33,715 bases of DNA from assembly GCA_023133275.1 (NCBI GenBank), contig JAGLWU010000023.1, positions 1-33,715 of the forward strand, in the 5' to 3' direction. The position numbers were made by a program, and so were the translations under genes. A model generated the notes under the pieces. That model had not been told where the DNA came from and did no database searches. It was given only the letters and a program-made list of their open reading frames with translations. Source of the stretch: Candidatus Moraniibacteriota bacterium (GTDB lineage: Bacteria > Patescibacteriota > Minisyncoccia > Moranbacterales > GCA-2747515). Positions 9,101-15,639 of the stretch are shown in pieces. Every line of letters starts with the position of its first letter. Positions within the stretch are counted from its first letter, which is position 1.

Positions 9101-9742
9101 AGTTCCTACGCTACATAAATTTGTAGTTGGTTTTGAAGTTAATACTTGTCCGTTGTATGTACTATTACATTGTCCGTTAACTGGAGTTAGTGGAGGAGGA
9201 GTTATATCTTCTAAAAGCATACAGACTGGTATATGACTATTTGAATGGGCTCCCTTATAAGGAATTACATGACGTAACGAAATCATATCTACATTTTCTC
9301 CAACATCTATATTTCCAACATTTCCAGTCCAAAAAGCTTGTTCTTTATAATCTGGAACATCACCAGATTCATTAGTAGCAGCGACAGATTTAGTTCCATT
9401 ATTAGATGCTAAGAACACCCAAAATTTTTCATTTGGTTGTGCTACAGAACTTCTGCCGTCATATCCATCAAAAGACTGTAAAGTTACTGAATATTTACCT
9501 TTTGGAATATTTACGTATTGGTATAATACATCAGACCAAGTACTTGTTTGTTTAGTTGAGATTAATCCGTAACCTTTTGCTGCATTGTCAAATACTATTA
9601 ATCTATCATTTGCTTTTTTCTTTGTCAATGTACAACTTACTGGATAATGAACTGTTTCTGCTTGTGCATCGTAATTGAATGCAAAAAATACTATTACTAC
9701 ACTAACTACTGATAGTATTGTTGTAGTTATTAATTTTTTCAT
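6173..9742 (-). CDS. Giant secreted surface protein with DUF11-like repeats and SdrD B-like domain
   Basis: A 1189-residue extracellular protein. Order: signal peptide 1-29 (MKKLITTTILSVVSVVIVFF, then AQA); a unique region to about 185; two Cys-rich PVNGQCNSTY repeats (186-246, 250-310); and six DUF11/CARDB-like beta-sandwich repeats (about 319-425, 429-549, 551-672, 676-783, 784-905, 908-1026). Most begin with an Asp-rich segment such as IIKDDNDNNDDTQT, likely calcium-binding. Each repeat carries a Cys pair (as in APNC...YTC), perhaps a disulfide. An SdrD B-like domain (1030-1135, GSIGDFVWNDRDKDGVQD) follows. The C-terminus is TPGTSSPITG, a Gly/Ala hydrophobic stretch and QKR, resembling a sorting or anchoring signal. 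The likely role is adhesion or a host-contact fibre (inference). It is monocistronic. Confidence 0.85.
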   Translation of the reverse strand: MKKLITTTILSVVSVVIVFFAFNYDAQAETVHYPVSCTLTKKKANDRLIVFDNAAKGYGLISTKQTSTWSDVLYQYVNIPKGKYSVTLQSFDGYDGRSSVAQPNEKFWVFLASNNGTKSVAATNESGDVPDYKEQAFWTGNVGNIDVGENVDMISLRHVIPYKGAHSNSHIPVCMLLEDITPPPLTPVNGQCNSTYNGQVLTSKPTTNLCSVGTASGVSGLGTTASPWTWTCGGSSGGSTASCSATQAKTPVNGQCNSTYSGQILDEIPPVGSLCTQGIESAITGTGTSTNPWTWACDGSDGGSSSNCSAEEKTIASVPSIQIIKDDNDNNDDTQTVEEGETATFTITVTNNGDVDLVNVVVTDALAPNCNKTIGDLAIGKTQTYTCAIDNVTNSFTNIAVVDGEDNDGTGVDDEDDSDVVVEEPVSGASINIDKNDDGNKDDIQVVEEGQAATFVITVTNDGDEQLTNIVVTDALAPNCAKNAGEVVTLIETKYGTGHNYLNPDESFDYTCTDENIEDDYTNIAVTTGTSTSGDVTDDDDSEVIVGVPCEPEIRIVKDDNDNNDDTQTVEENGTAEFTITVSNRGTEGLTDIVVTDVLAPNCNRNAEEVRALIEAKYGAGHDYLNPWESFDYTCTDENVDASYTNIAVVTGVGTSGDVTDDDDSEVIVPVISNNPSIQIIKDDNDNSDDTQTVEEGETATFTIKVTNNGDVDLVNVVVTDALAPNCDKNIGNLAIGETQTYTCTIDNVTNSFTNIAVVDGEDGDGTDVDDEDQSDVVVIDASDPAITIIKDDDDVDNHDDTQIVNYGETATFNIYVKNTGNVRLTNVSVTDNTVADCSLTTTEAASLINSKYGHTYLEPNESFHYSCTDTNVTQGYTNTATTEGTSEGGETVNNTDTSDVIVDCNCTETDVNIIKEARDGSDHQTIDEGDDAHFRITVENTGTSRLNEISVNDAKASDCNLTTSEAANLIDNKYGHTYLDPNESFSYECIDENVDESYTNVAIVTGESDESTDQDFDSTEIDVERDDVCNGSIGDFVWNDRDKDGVQDANEEGISGVRLKLYNGNDVEKDNTNSQGFYEFNNLCKGEYDVVVAIETLPEGCYQTYDYDGNLDHSTTVNLSSGEDFERADFGYYCPSVVPVVTPGTSSPITGAGAAAGGAATIFASGAAWLAQKRTALKAGETLIKFTK

Positions 9743-9754
9743 ACTAAATTATTA

Positions 9755-9783
9755 TTAATATTTAATTGATAAAATTATGTCAA
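9755..9783 (-). promoter_or_regulatory. Promoter of the surface-protein gene
   Basis: TTGACA (9783-9778), a 17-base spacer and TATTAA (9760-9755) on the minus strand. The predicted start of transcription, around 9748, is only about six bases before the ATG at 9742. No SD fits, so the mRNA may be nearly leaderless. Confidence 0.65.
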
Positions 9784-9857
9784 CATATGACCATAATCAC
9801 TTAATTTAGCACCTTTTGAAAATTTTGTCAAGCACAATTTCAATATCACCGAATTCA

Positions 9858-9886
9858 AAAAACCACTATTTAAAATAGCAGTTTTT
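9858..9886 (-). terminator. Intrinsic terminator of the U32 gene
   Basis: AAAAACCACTATTT (9858-9871) pairs imperfectly with AAATAGCAGTTTTT (9873-9886). On the minus strand it ends in T6. It lies about 70 bases after the stop codon of the U32-family gene and isolates it from the surface-protein gene. The rest of 9743-9954 shows nothing else. Confidence 0.75.
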
Positions 9887-9954
9887 CAAAAAAATATTTA
9901 AAAATAAAAAGTCTAACTATCTAAATAATTTATCTCTTCAAAAATTTATTCTAA

Positions 9955-11217
9955 TCACTCATTCTGAAACTTCTCCCGATCTTTCACTAAATACAATTTA
10001 TCATTCTTCCGAACTCTTTCAGAAACTTTAAAAGTAATCACATCACCTTTTTTTGTTTTCTTTTTAACTTCCTCATCAACCCGCAACTCTCCAATTTCCC
10101 CCTCCAGTGCACCAGTCGTCGCCCCGATAAATAAATATTCATCCCCAACTTGAATCGAGCCAGACTCAACTTTTGCCTCCATCACGCCAGCTTTTGGAAA
10201 ATAATGTGTAACTTTACCAATATATTCCTTTTCCTTCGTTGCTTTAGAACCATAAACCTCACAATATTCCCCAATTTCTTTACCTAAATAATAATTCCCT
10301 TTCGACAATTTACGATTGAAAACTTTTTCCAAATCTTTAAAATAACTTTCAATTTTTTCTTGCGTATAATTATTTTCCGCAATATCTCGCAAAGCCTTTT
10401 TATACGTCCGCACAACTGTCGAAACATATTCAGGCGAACGACCACGACCTTCTATTTTCATAACTAAAACACCCGCCTCCAAAAGCTTGTCCAAAAAATC
10501 AATCGTGCAAATATCTGCAGCACTCATCACATAATGATTATCAATCACCAATTCCTTACCAGTATCAACATCCGTAACTTTATATTTCATCCGACAAGTT
10601 TGCCGACACGCCCCTCGATTTGCTGAAGCACCCGTCGTATACAAACTCATCCAACAACGCCCCGACTGTGCCACACACAACGCCCCGTGAACAAAAGCCT
10701 CAATTTCCATCAACCGCCCTTCATTCCCCATTAAATTTTCTTCTTGAATTTTATCGTAAATATTTTTTATTTGTTCTAAATTTAATTCACGAGCCAAAAC
10801 TATTCGATTGGTCATTTTGGCGAAAAATTTTACTGTCTCGTAATTTGAAATTGAAAACTGAACTGACATGTGAACTGGAATTTTAATTTCATTACAATAA
10901 TTCACACAAGCAAAATCAAAAGCAATAATCGCATCAATTTTATTTTCCTTCGCCGCATTGATAATTTTTTTCATCACCGTAACATCGTGATCGTAAAGTA
11001 ATGTGTTTACAACTAGATAAGATTTCACATTATTTTTATGACAAATTTTTGCAACTTTTCCCAAGTCTTCAATCGTCATGTTACTCGCCGCCTGAGCTCG
11101 CATATTTAATTGTGTTACGCCAAAATAAATTGAATCCGCTCCAACTTTTATCGCTGCGGACAACGATTCAAAACTTCCGACTGGAGCCATTATTTCTGCG
11201 TCTTGTGGTTTTATCAT
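9955..11217 (-). CDS. U32 family protein (collagenase-like / RNA hydroxylation family)
   Basis: The family was named for collagenase-like peptidase activity. The characterised bacterial members TrhP (YegQ) and RlhA act with iron-sulfur clusters in hydroxylating tRNA or 23S rRNA. The 420 residues begin with an alpha/beta barrel (AEIMAPVGSFESLSAAIK). The U32 signature is complete at 173-191: EAFVHGALCVAQSGRCWMS. Cys181, Cys188, Cys204 and probably Cys237 have the spacing expected of cluster ligands. A C-terminal beta-barrel-like segment (about 325-415) includes YIGKVTHYFPKAGVMEAKV. An RNA hydroxylase role is more likely than a protease but is not settled by sequence. Single gene, ATG start at 11217, no SD. 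Confidence 0.85.
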   Translation of the reverse strand: MIKPQDAEIMAPVGSFESLSAAIKVGADSIYFGVTQLNMRAQAASNMTIEDLGKVAKICHKNNVKSYLVVNTLLYDHDVTVMKKIINAAKENKIDAIIAFDFACVNYCNEIKIPVHMSVQFSISNYETVKFFAKMTNRIVLARELNLEQIKNIYDKIQEENLMGNEGRLMEIEAFVHGALCVAQSGRCWMSLYTTGASANRGACRQTCRMKYKVTDVDTGKELVIDNHYVMSAADICTIDFLDKLLEAGVLVMKIEGRGRSPEYVSTVVRTYKKALRDIAENNYTQEKIESYFKDLEKVFNRKLSKGNYYLGKEIGEYCEVYGSKATKEKEYIGKVTHYFPKAGVMEAKVESGSIQVGDEYLFIGATTGALEGEIGELRVDEEVKKKTKKGDVITFKVSERVRKNDKLYLVKDREKFQNE

Positions 11218-11240
11218 AATTTTATAATTTTAATAATTTT

Positions 11241-11352
11241 TGTGCTAGCCGCACGGGCTTTTTTGGGTTTGCTATTGGCAAACCCCTACAATCTCACTGT
11301 CATTCCGAAAAATAATTTTGTAATGAAACGGAAAAATTATTTATCCAGAATC
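11241..11352 (+). repeat. Composite intergenic repeat, copy 3
   Basis: Unit A (11241-11264, with GTGCTAGCC instead of GTGCTCGCC) is followed by GGGTTTGCT/GGCAAACCC (11265-11285), then CTACAA and a TGTCATTCCG...CCAGAATC unit (11298-11352). Order and orientation match copy 1 at 1716-1840. It lies directly upstream of the U32 gene. Confidence 0.8.
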
Positions 11353-11393
11353 TTAAACTTTTAAATTTTAATAAATAATTACTGAAATTGTGC

Positions 11394-11423
11394 TTGACAT
11401 AATAATAATAATAATAATATAGA
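11394..11423 (+). promoter_or_regulatory. Consensus promoter with (TAA)6 spacer, for the small lipoprotein
   Basis: Perfect -35 TTGACA (11394-11399), then six exact TAA units (11400-11417) forming the entire 18-base spacer, then TATAGA (11418-11423). Gain or loss of one unit would give 21 or 15 bases. That length change should strongly alter promoter strength, as in known phase-variable promoters. Confidence 0.7.
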
Positions 11424-11508
11424 ATGACTTATTCAGTTAAAATGTTTTGACTGATAGATGGATGCAATAATTTTGTATTTAAAAACCTTTTCAAGGAGGA
11501 AAATAATC

Positions 11509-11679
11509 ATGAAACTTACAAAAAGGTTTCTCGCAATAAACATTCTTTTAGGATTGCTTCTCACAGGATGTTTTGGAGAAAGTAATTCAGGTAGAGTTTG
11601 GGGCAATAGAATTGAAAGCAGTCTATCCTTAGAAGCAAACAAGGACATGCACGCCGAAGATGTTGGTCCTAAACAGTAA
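11509..11679 (+). CDS. Small secreted lipoprotein (56 aa)
   Basis: Unrecognised family. Residues 1-20 form a lipoprotein signal: MKLTKR, the hydrophobic FLAINILLGLLL, and the lipobox LTGC with Cys21 as the acylated residue. The mature chain is only 36 polar residues (CFGESNSG...DVGPKQ), without repeats or known motifs. Start choice is firm: AAGGAGG (11493-11499) sits 9 bases before the ATG. This is one of only two strong SDs I found in the window. A consensus promoter lies upstream and a structured T-run terminator downstream, so it is probably a strongly expressed single gene. A surface-exposed, phase-variable or signalling role is speculation. Its small size resembles release or lysis lipoproteins, but no homology is evident. 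Confidence 0.75.
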   Translation: MKLTKRFLAINILLGLLLTGCFGESNSGRVWGNRIESSLSLEANKDMHAEDVGPKQ

Positions 11680-11688
11680 AATCTCATT

Positions 11689-11746
11689 CACCCGCTATCA
11701 AAAATTCGTAACAACGAAAAGTCTATCTTAGCGGGTGGACTTTTTT
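11689..11746 (+). terminator. Structured terminator with two mutually exclusive or pseudoknotted stems
   Basis: Stem 1 pairs CACCCGCTA (11689-11697) with TAGCGGGTG (11729-11737), a perfect 9 bp. Stem 2 pairs AAAAGTC (11717-11723) with GACTTTT (11738-11744), followed by T. The 3' arm of stem 1 lies in the loop of stem 2. The two must therefore form a pseudoknot or compete. A small TTCGT/ACGAA hairpin (11705-11718) lies between them. Confidence 0.7.
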
Positions 11747-11982
11747 CATTTTACCTTCCTAGAAATACTCCCTCAAAGTTTTTCTCACCCTAATATCTCC
11801 TTCAAATCTAAAATTAAAACTTTTTTTCGTATACATAAATAAAAATACTCATTAAACATTTATTTAATTATAACACAAAGCAAATCTGTTTTTTAAAAAT
11901 AATAAATGCAAAAATACAACTAACTTACATATCCATAAATCTAATTGTCTAAAAATCTATATTTTACTTATCTATTTTTCAT

Positions 11983-12010
11983 TTGACTATTTAAATAAAT
12001 TTGCTAATAT
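11983..12010 (+). promoter_or_regulatory. Promoter of the candidate small RNA
   Basis: TTGACT (11983-11988), a 16-base spacer and TAATAT (12005-12010). The expected transcription start, about 12017, falls at the foot of the closing stem of the predicted RNA (12019). Confidence 0.6.
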
Positions 12011-12016
12011 TGAGAT

Positions 12017-12160
12017 GTAAAAGTCTTCAGAATGAAGAGTTGAATAAACTGCTTTGGCAGTCCATGAAACCAACTTAGAAAATAGGGAAAAAGTTTACTT
12101 TTTCCGTTACTTTTTTCAAAGGATTCATACGCTTTTCTGCATTGAGGACTTTTGCGTTTT
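12017..12160 (+). ncRNA. Candidate structured small RNA, family unknown (6S-like rod shape)
   Basis: There is no ORF, but a complete transcription unit of about 144 bases. The ends close on each other: AAAAGTCTTCA (12019-12029) with TTGAGGACTTTT (12142-12153). Further stems are a small CTGC-TTTG-GCAG hairpin (12049-12060), ATGAAACC/GGATTCAT (12064-12071 with 12121-12128, one A-A mismatch), GAAAA with TTTTTTC, and an apical GGAAAAAG-TTTA-CTTTTTCC hairpin (12086-12105). The closing stem runs into a T-rich tail (TTTTGCGTTTTTA) that could terminate transcription. The long rod with an asymmetric central loop recalls 6S RNA, but the open bubble is not symmetric and I see no diagnostic 6S sequence. 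It does not resemble tmRNA, RNase P RNA or small SRP RNA. Confidence 0.6.
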
Positions 12161-12218
12161 TAGAATAATATTATAAAAATATATCTGAACACATTTTTTT
12201 AAAACATATTTAAAAATA

Positions 12219-12246
12219 AAAAAACTAATCATGCAATTAGTTTTTT
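12219..12246 (-). terminator. Intrinsic terminator of the sensor kinase transcript
   Basis: AAAAAACTAAT (12219-12229) pairs perfectly with ATTAGTTTTTT (12236-12246) around a 6-base loop. Read on the minus strand it ends in T6 and follows the kinase stop codon by about 25 bases. Confidence 0.8.
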
Positions 12247-12270
12247 AAAAAGTATTAAATTTTATATATA

Positions 12271-13914
12271 TTAGATTTCATCCTCATCTTCAATTTCCCT
12301 TTTTATTGGTAACTTCATTATAAATTTTGAGCCTTTATCCAAGCCTTCTGAATAAGCTGTTATTGTTCCACCATGTTTTTCCACTAAACTTTTTACAACA
12401 AAGAGACCCAAACCTGTTCCCTCCACTTCAGAAGATGACTCTTGCCCTCTGGTAAATTTTTCAAAAAGATTACTTTTAGTTCTTTCAGTCATGCCTCTAC
12501 CCGTGTCCTCCACAGAAATTTTAATAAATCCTTCTTCTTTTTCTGCCAAAATTTTTACACTTCCCTTAGGAGTATATTTAACTGCATTGTCAATTATATT
12601 TGAAATCACTTCTCGAATCTTATTTTTATCTGCTACTATTTTGGGAAGTGCTTTTTTGGGACACTTGACTGAAAATTTAAGTTTATTTTCTTTAGTTCTA
12701 ATTGCAAAAGTGCTTTCAAGTTCTTCTAAAATTTCTTGGATGTTTACTTTTGTGAATTCGTATTTTAAATGACCTGATTCTATCCTCGATGTAGTTAATA
12801 AATCTTCTATTAAATTGGTCATTCTTTCGTTGGCTTTATAGACTTTTTCTAGGGCTTCTATTGCTCGTTTATCACATTTGCCAAAGTTTCCATCTAGGAT
12901 CATTGCGGTATATCCTTTTACGGCTGTTGCGGGTGTTCGTAATTGATGTGTTGCTACAGAAAGAAATTCGTTTTTTGCTTTGTCTAATTCTTTTAGTTTT
13001 TTTGCTGTTTTCTCTAATTTTTTATTAGCTTTTTTTAAACGTTTTTGTATTTTTCTTAAACGTTCACTTTGCCTCTTCTCCTCCCTTGAAATCTTAATTA
13101 AAAGAATTGAGAAAAATAAGAAAATTAAAAAATTAAAAATATGAAAAATGGATTCATTCAATGATTCAGTAAAAAAAATTTCAACAAAAGAAATAGTTAA
13201 AAGCAATCCCACAACTAATTGAATACGTAATGATTGCATATTCATTAAATTATGCTTAGAAATAGAATAGCTAATCAAAAAAATAAAGGCAAAAATCAAA
13301 AGAAAATTCCCGTAAGGCAAAAAATTTATCCCAAACCACAAAGGAAAATTAGTTGTACCCGCCCCTAAACTTATAAAAAAAGCAACAAAAATAACTTTAT
13401 ATTTATTTTTTTGTACTTTATTTTTTTCTTTAAAAATTGAGTGTAGTATGTCTAAAGCTCCCATTAAATAAAAACCACCATAAATAAAAATTATATAATA
13501 TATATACAAAAATCCAGCTTTTGGCCAAAATTCAAATCCCGCAATAGATCTTAATTCTGTAAAATAAAGATTAGAAAAAGCAAATAATGAAAATGAAAAA
13601 GTTAAAATATAACCAAAAATAAACAAATATTTTCTTTTTTTATTTATTAATATAGTAATCCAATGATAATATAATATAGGTATAAATGTAGAGCCTATAT
13701 TTAACATTCCAACCCAAAAAAAAGCTACCTTATATGAATTTGAACTTAACCAAAAATAATAACTAACAGCCCACATACCAGAAAAAAGCATTAGTGTGCT
13801 AAAAACTATTTTATTAAAGTTCTTATTTTTACTTAATAATGATATAATTCCTAATACTACCAATGCTAATCCAAATATGAGTAGTATGAAAGAATATAAT
13901 ACATTCAGACTCAT
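12271..13914 (-). CDS. Sensor histidine kinase with N-terminal 7TM region (orphan)
   Basis: Membrane-bound sensor kinase of 547 residues. About 270 N-terminal residues form seven or more hydrophobic helices, resembling the histidine-kinase N-terminal 7TM sensor. A charged coiled coil follows (about 275-315, RLRKIQKRLKKANKKLEK). The HisKA domain carries the phospho-acceptor His in FLSVATHQLRTPATAVKGY (near residue 325). HATPase_c has the N box EVISNIIDNAVKYTPKG, G1 box VEDTGRGMT and G2 box GTGLGLFVVKSL. No response regulator is present in the window. It reads in the same direction as the methyltransferase just upstream (12-base gap), so it may sense membrane state or envelope stress for that gene group. 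The ligand is unknown. Confidence 0.9.
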   Translation of the reverse strand: MSLNVLYSFILLIFGLALVVLGIISLLSKNKNFNKIVFSTLMLFSGMWAVSYYFWLSSNSYKVAFFWVGMLNIGSTFIPILYYHWITILINKKRKYLFIFGYILTFSFSLFAFSNLYFTELRSIAGFEFWPKAGFLYIYYIIFIYGGFYLMGALDILHSIFKEKNKVQKNKYKVIFVAFFISLGAGTTNFPLWFGINFLPYGNFLLIFAFIFLISYSISKHNLMNMQSLRIQLVVGLLLTISFVEIFFTESLNESIFHIFNFLIFLFFSILLIKISREEKRQSERLRKIQKRLKKANKKLEKTAKKLKELDKAKNEFLSVATHQLRTPATAVKGYTAMILDGNFGKCDKRAIEALEKVYKANERMTNLIEDLLTTSRIESGHLKYEFTKVNIQEILEELESTFAIRTKENKLKFSVKCPKKALPKIVADKNKIREVISNIIDNAVKYTPKGSVKILAEKEEGFIKISVEDTGRGMTERTKSNLFEKFTRGQESSSEVEGTGLGLFVVKSLVEKHGGTITAYSEGLDKGSKFIMKLPIKREIEDEDEI

Positions 13915-13926
13915 AACATTATAATT

Positions 13927-14886
13927 TTATTTTTTAGAAAAAGAAACTCCGTGAATTTTAAATGGTTCATAAAAAATGCTAACATTTTCACTAGAAAAAC
14001 CAGCCCCTAAAATAATTTCTTCAAAAACTTTTTCATCTTTATAGATCATAGGCCACAAAAGACCCCAATCTAAAAATATTTTTTCTCTATTTTTTTTAAC
14101 ATTTCCCGTAAGAAAATACCCACCCTCAACCAAAGAATTATAAATTTTACCACAAACTTCTATAGACTTCTCTGTATTAAAATAATCCATCAAACCAACC
14201 ATTTCAACGATATGCGGTCGAAAATTCTTAGATACCTCGACAATTGATCCTGCTGTATCACAAATAAATTCAAATTTATCAGCAATTCCTTCTTTAACTG
14301 CATTTATTTTTGCATTACTCAACGCTTCTTCATCTTTATCAATTAAAATAACTTTAATATTACAATCCTTATTTTCTTTTATAACTGAAATAACCGCTCT
14401 AGCAGATCCTGCGGCTATTGATATAAGTCTAATTTCAGACTCATTTTTAAACTCTTTTATCGTCTTATTAAGAAGTGAGGTTACTAAAATTCTTCTATTA
14501 TTTAAAGCCTTCTGATTATCAATATTATTGAACCAAAAATTAGTGAACTTAGACGCCAAATTATTTCCTGTATTTCCTTTACGAATTCTGTCTTCCCAAT
14601 CATAAACAACATCAAGAGCCATAGAACTAGCTGCTTTAACTTTAATATAATGATTTGTTTTACTAAATCTATCAATAAACAAACTGGAATAATGTTTTTC
14701 ATCACGACCCATTTCCCACCAAATTCGTTTAAAATTTTTACCTCTATATTGTTTAACAAAAAATTTTCTAAACAATATTTTTATAGAATTTGTTATCATA
14801 GCAAAAAAAGAAACAAGCCAGATAATAAAAAAGTATTTACTTTTACTTTCATTAAATCTATTATCGTTTAATGCTTGTATTTTCAT
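13927..14886 (-). CDS. Membrane-anchored class I SAM-dependent methyltransferase
   Basis: 319 residues. A hydrophobic segment at about 17-40 (KYFFIIWLVSFFAMI) is followed by a basic stretch, giving a likely membrane anchor. The Rossmann core begins with motif I IRLISIAAGSARAVI, an A-A-G-S variant of the usual GxGxG loop. An acidic ribose-binding strand (VILIDKDEEAL) and FICDTAG follow. The C-terminal half (LVEGGYFLTGN, then WPMIYKDEKV and GAGFSSENV) resembles a family of bacterial methyltransferases of unknown substrate. It lies 12 bases from both the kinase downstream and the acyltransferase upstream. With an acyltransferase and an MMPL exporter nearby, a lipid substrate is plausible but unproven. 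ATG start, no SD. Confidence 0.75.
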   Translation of the reverse strand: MKIQALNDNRFNESKSKYFFIIWLVSFFAMITNSIKILFRKFFVKQYRGKNFKRIWWEMGRDEKHYSSLFIDRFSKTNHYIKVKAASSMALDVVYDWEDRIRKGNTGNNLASKFTNFWFNNIDNQKALNNRRILVTSLLNKTIKEFKNESEIRLISIAAGSARAVISVIKENKDCNIKVILIDKDEEALSNAKINAVKEGIADKFEFICDTAGSIVEVSKNFRPHIVEMVGLMDYFNTEKSIEVCGKIYNSLVEGGYFLTGNVKKNREKIFLDWGLLWPMIYKDEKVFEEIILGAGFSSENVSIFYEPFKIHGVSFSKK

Positions 14887-14898
14887 ATTATTATGTTT

Positions 14899-15621
14899 TT
14901 AAATCAATTTAGATATCTCACTTATAACTTTATCAACACCCTCTTTCAAACTTTTTTTAGAATCGCCCTCTTCCCACAAATCATAAATCGGCTCGCCAAA
15001 AGTAACCACCACTTTTTTCTCATTTCTCGATTTCAAAAAATTTTTCAACGTAAATAATTTATACGAACCACTAATTCCAACTGGAACTATCGGAACACCA
15101 GTTTCCCTATGTAAACAAGCCACACCACGCTTCCCCTTGCGTAATTTATTATCACCACCTGTTTTACCTTCTGGAAAAACAAACAATTTTTCTCCATTTT
15201 CCAAAGCCTCAACAGCACTTTGTAAAAGATTTTTCAAACGAAGATTTTTATATTCTTCCCTTCTCCTACTTTTTATAGGAATACAATTATTAAATCTTAA
15301 CCATATAGCAGAAAAAATAGAAACTGGAAACGGCAAAGGAGTTTCAAACCTAAACCATTTAAAATAACTTTTGAAAACTAAATATCTTACTGGTGATAAC
15401 TCGCCAAAATAGAAATCCTCGCTTGGCAAAGCTATTGCCGTTCCTGTAATAAAACCGTCAAACTTTCTACTATTATGATTGCCAGCAAAAATAACGGGTT
15501 TATTTTTAAATTTTTTTAATTTCTCTTTTCCCCTAACTTCAAAATCAAAAAATATTTTTAACGTAGTATATGTTAAAAAAGAAAATATCAACTGAGTAGT
15601 TTTCGCAACAATCTTTCCCAT
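14899..15621 (-). CDS. plsC: PlsC-type 1-acylglycerol-3-phosphate acyltransferase (LPLAT family)
   Basis: Transfers an acyl chain to lysophosphatidic acid or a related lysolipid at the membrane. 240 residues. Motif I reads GNHNSRKFDGF, so His and Asp are separated by five residues instead of the usual four (H-x4-D). This is odd for the catalytic pair. Motif III is VFPEGKTGGD and motif IV VPIVPVGISGS, both good. A hydrophobic N-terminal stretch (TTQLIFSFLTYTTLKIFF) suggests membrane association. It lies tightly between the methyltransferase and the Cys-rich protein (18-base gap). The substrate could be a special lipid rather than ordinary phosphatidate. ATG start, no SD. Confidence 0.85.
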   Translation of the reverse strand: MGKIVAKTTQLIFSFLTYTTLKIFFDFEVRGKEKLKKFKNKPVIFAGNHNSRKFDGFITGTAIALPSEDFYFGELSPVRYLVFKSYFKWFRFETPLPFPVSIFSAIWLRFNNCIPIKSRRREEYKNLRLKNLLQSAVEALENGEKLFVFPEGKTGGDNKLRKGKRGVACLHRETGVPIVPVGISGSYKLFTLKNFLKSRNEKKVVVTFGEPIYDLWEEGDSKKSLKEGVDKVISEISKLI

Positions 15622-15639
15622 TTAATTAAAATTATGCCC

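Noticed and set aside
6173-9742. CRISPR-like regular repetition
   Set aside because: The periodicity comes from protein repeats in a long open frame; units are about 320-365 bases and diverged, without spacers.
6173-9742. UGA recoding (Gracilibacteria-type code)
   Set aside because: Trp is encoded by TGG and several genes, such as murF and the zeta-like kinase, end with TGA at the expected length.
11433-11687. 84-residue minus-strand ORF opposite the small lipoprotein
   Set aside because: The plus-strand gene has promoter, SD, lipobox and terminator; the antisense ORF has none.
12017-12160. Firm assignment as 6S RNA, tmRNA, RNase P RNA or SRP RNA
   Set aside because: No diagnostic conserved sequence of these families is visible and the central loop is asymmetric, so it is left as unknown.
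11680-12270. tRNA gene in the long intergenic stretch
   Set aside because: No cloverleaf and no TTCGANNC-type T-loop with pairing arms was found; the same holds for the other spacers.
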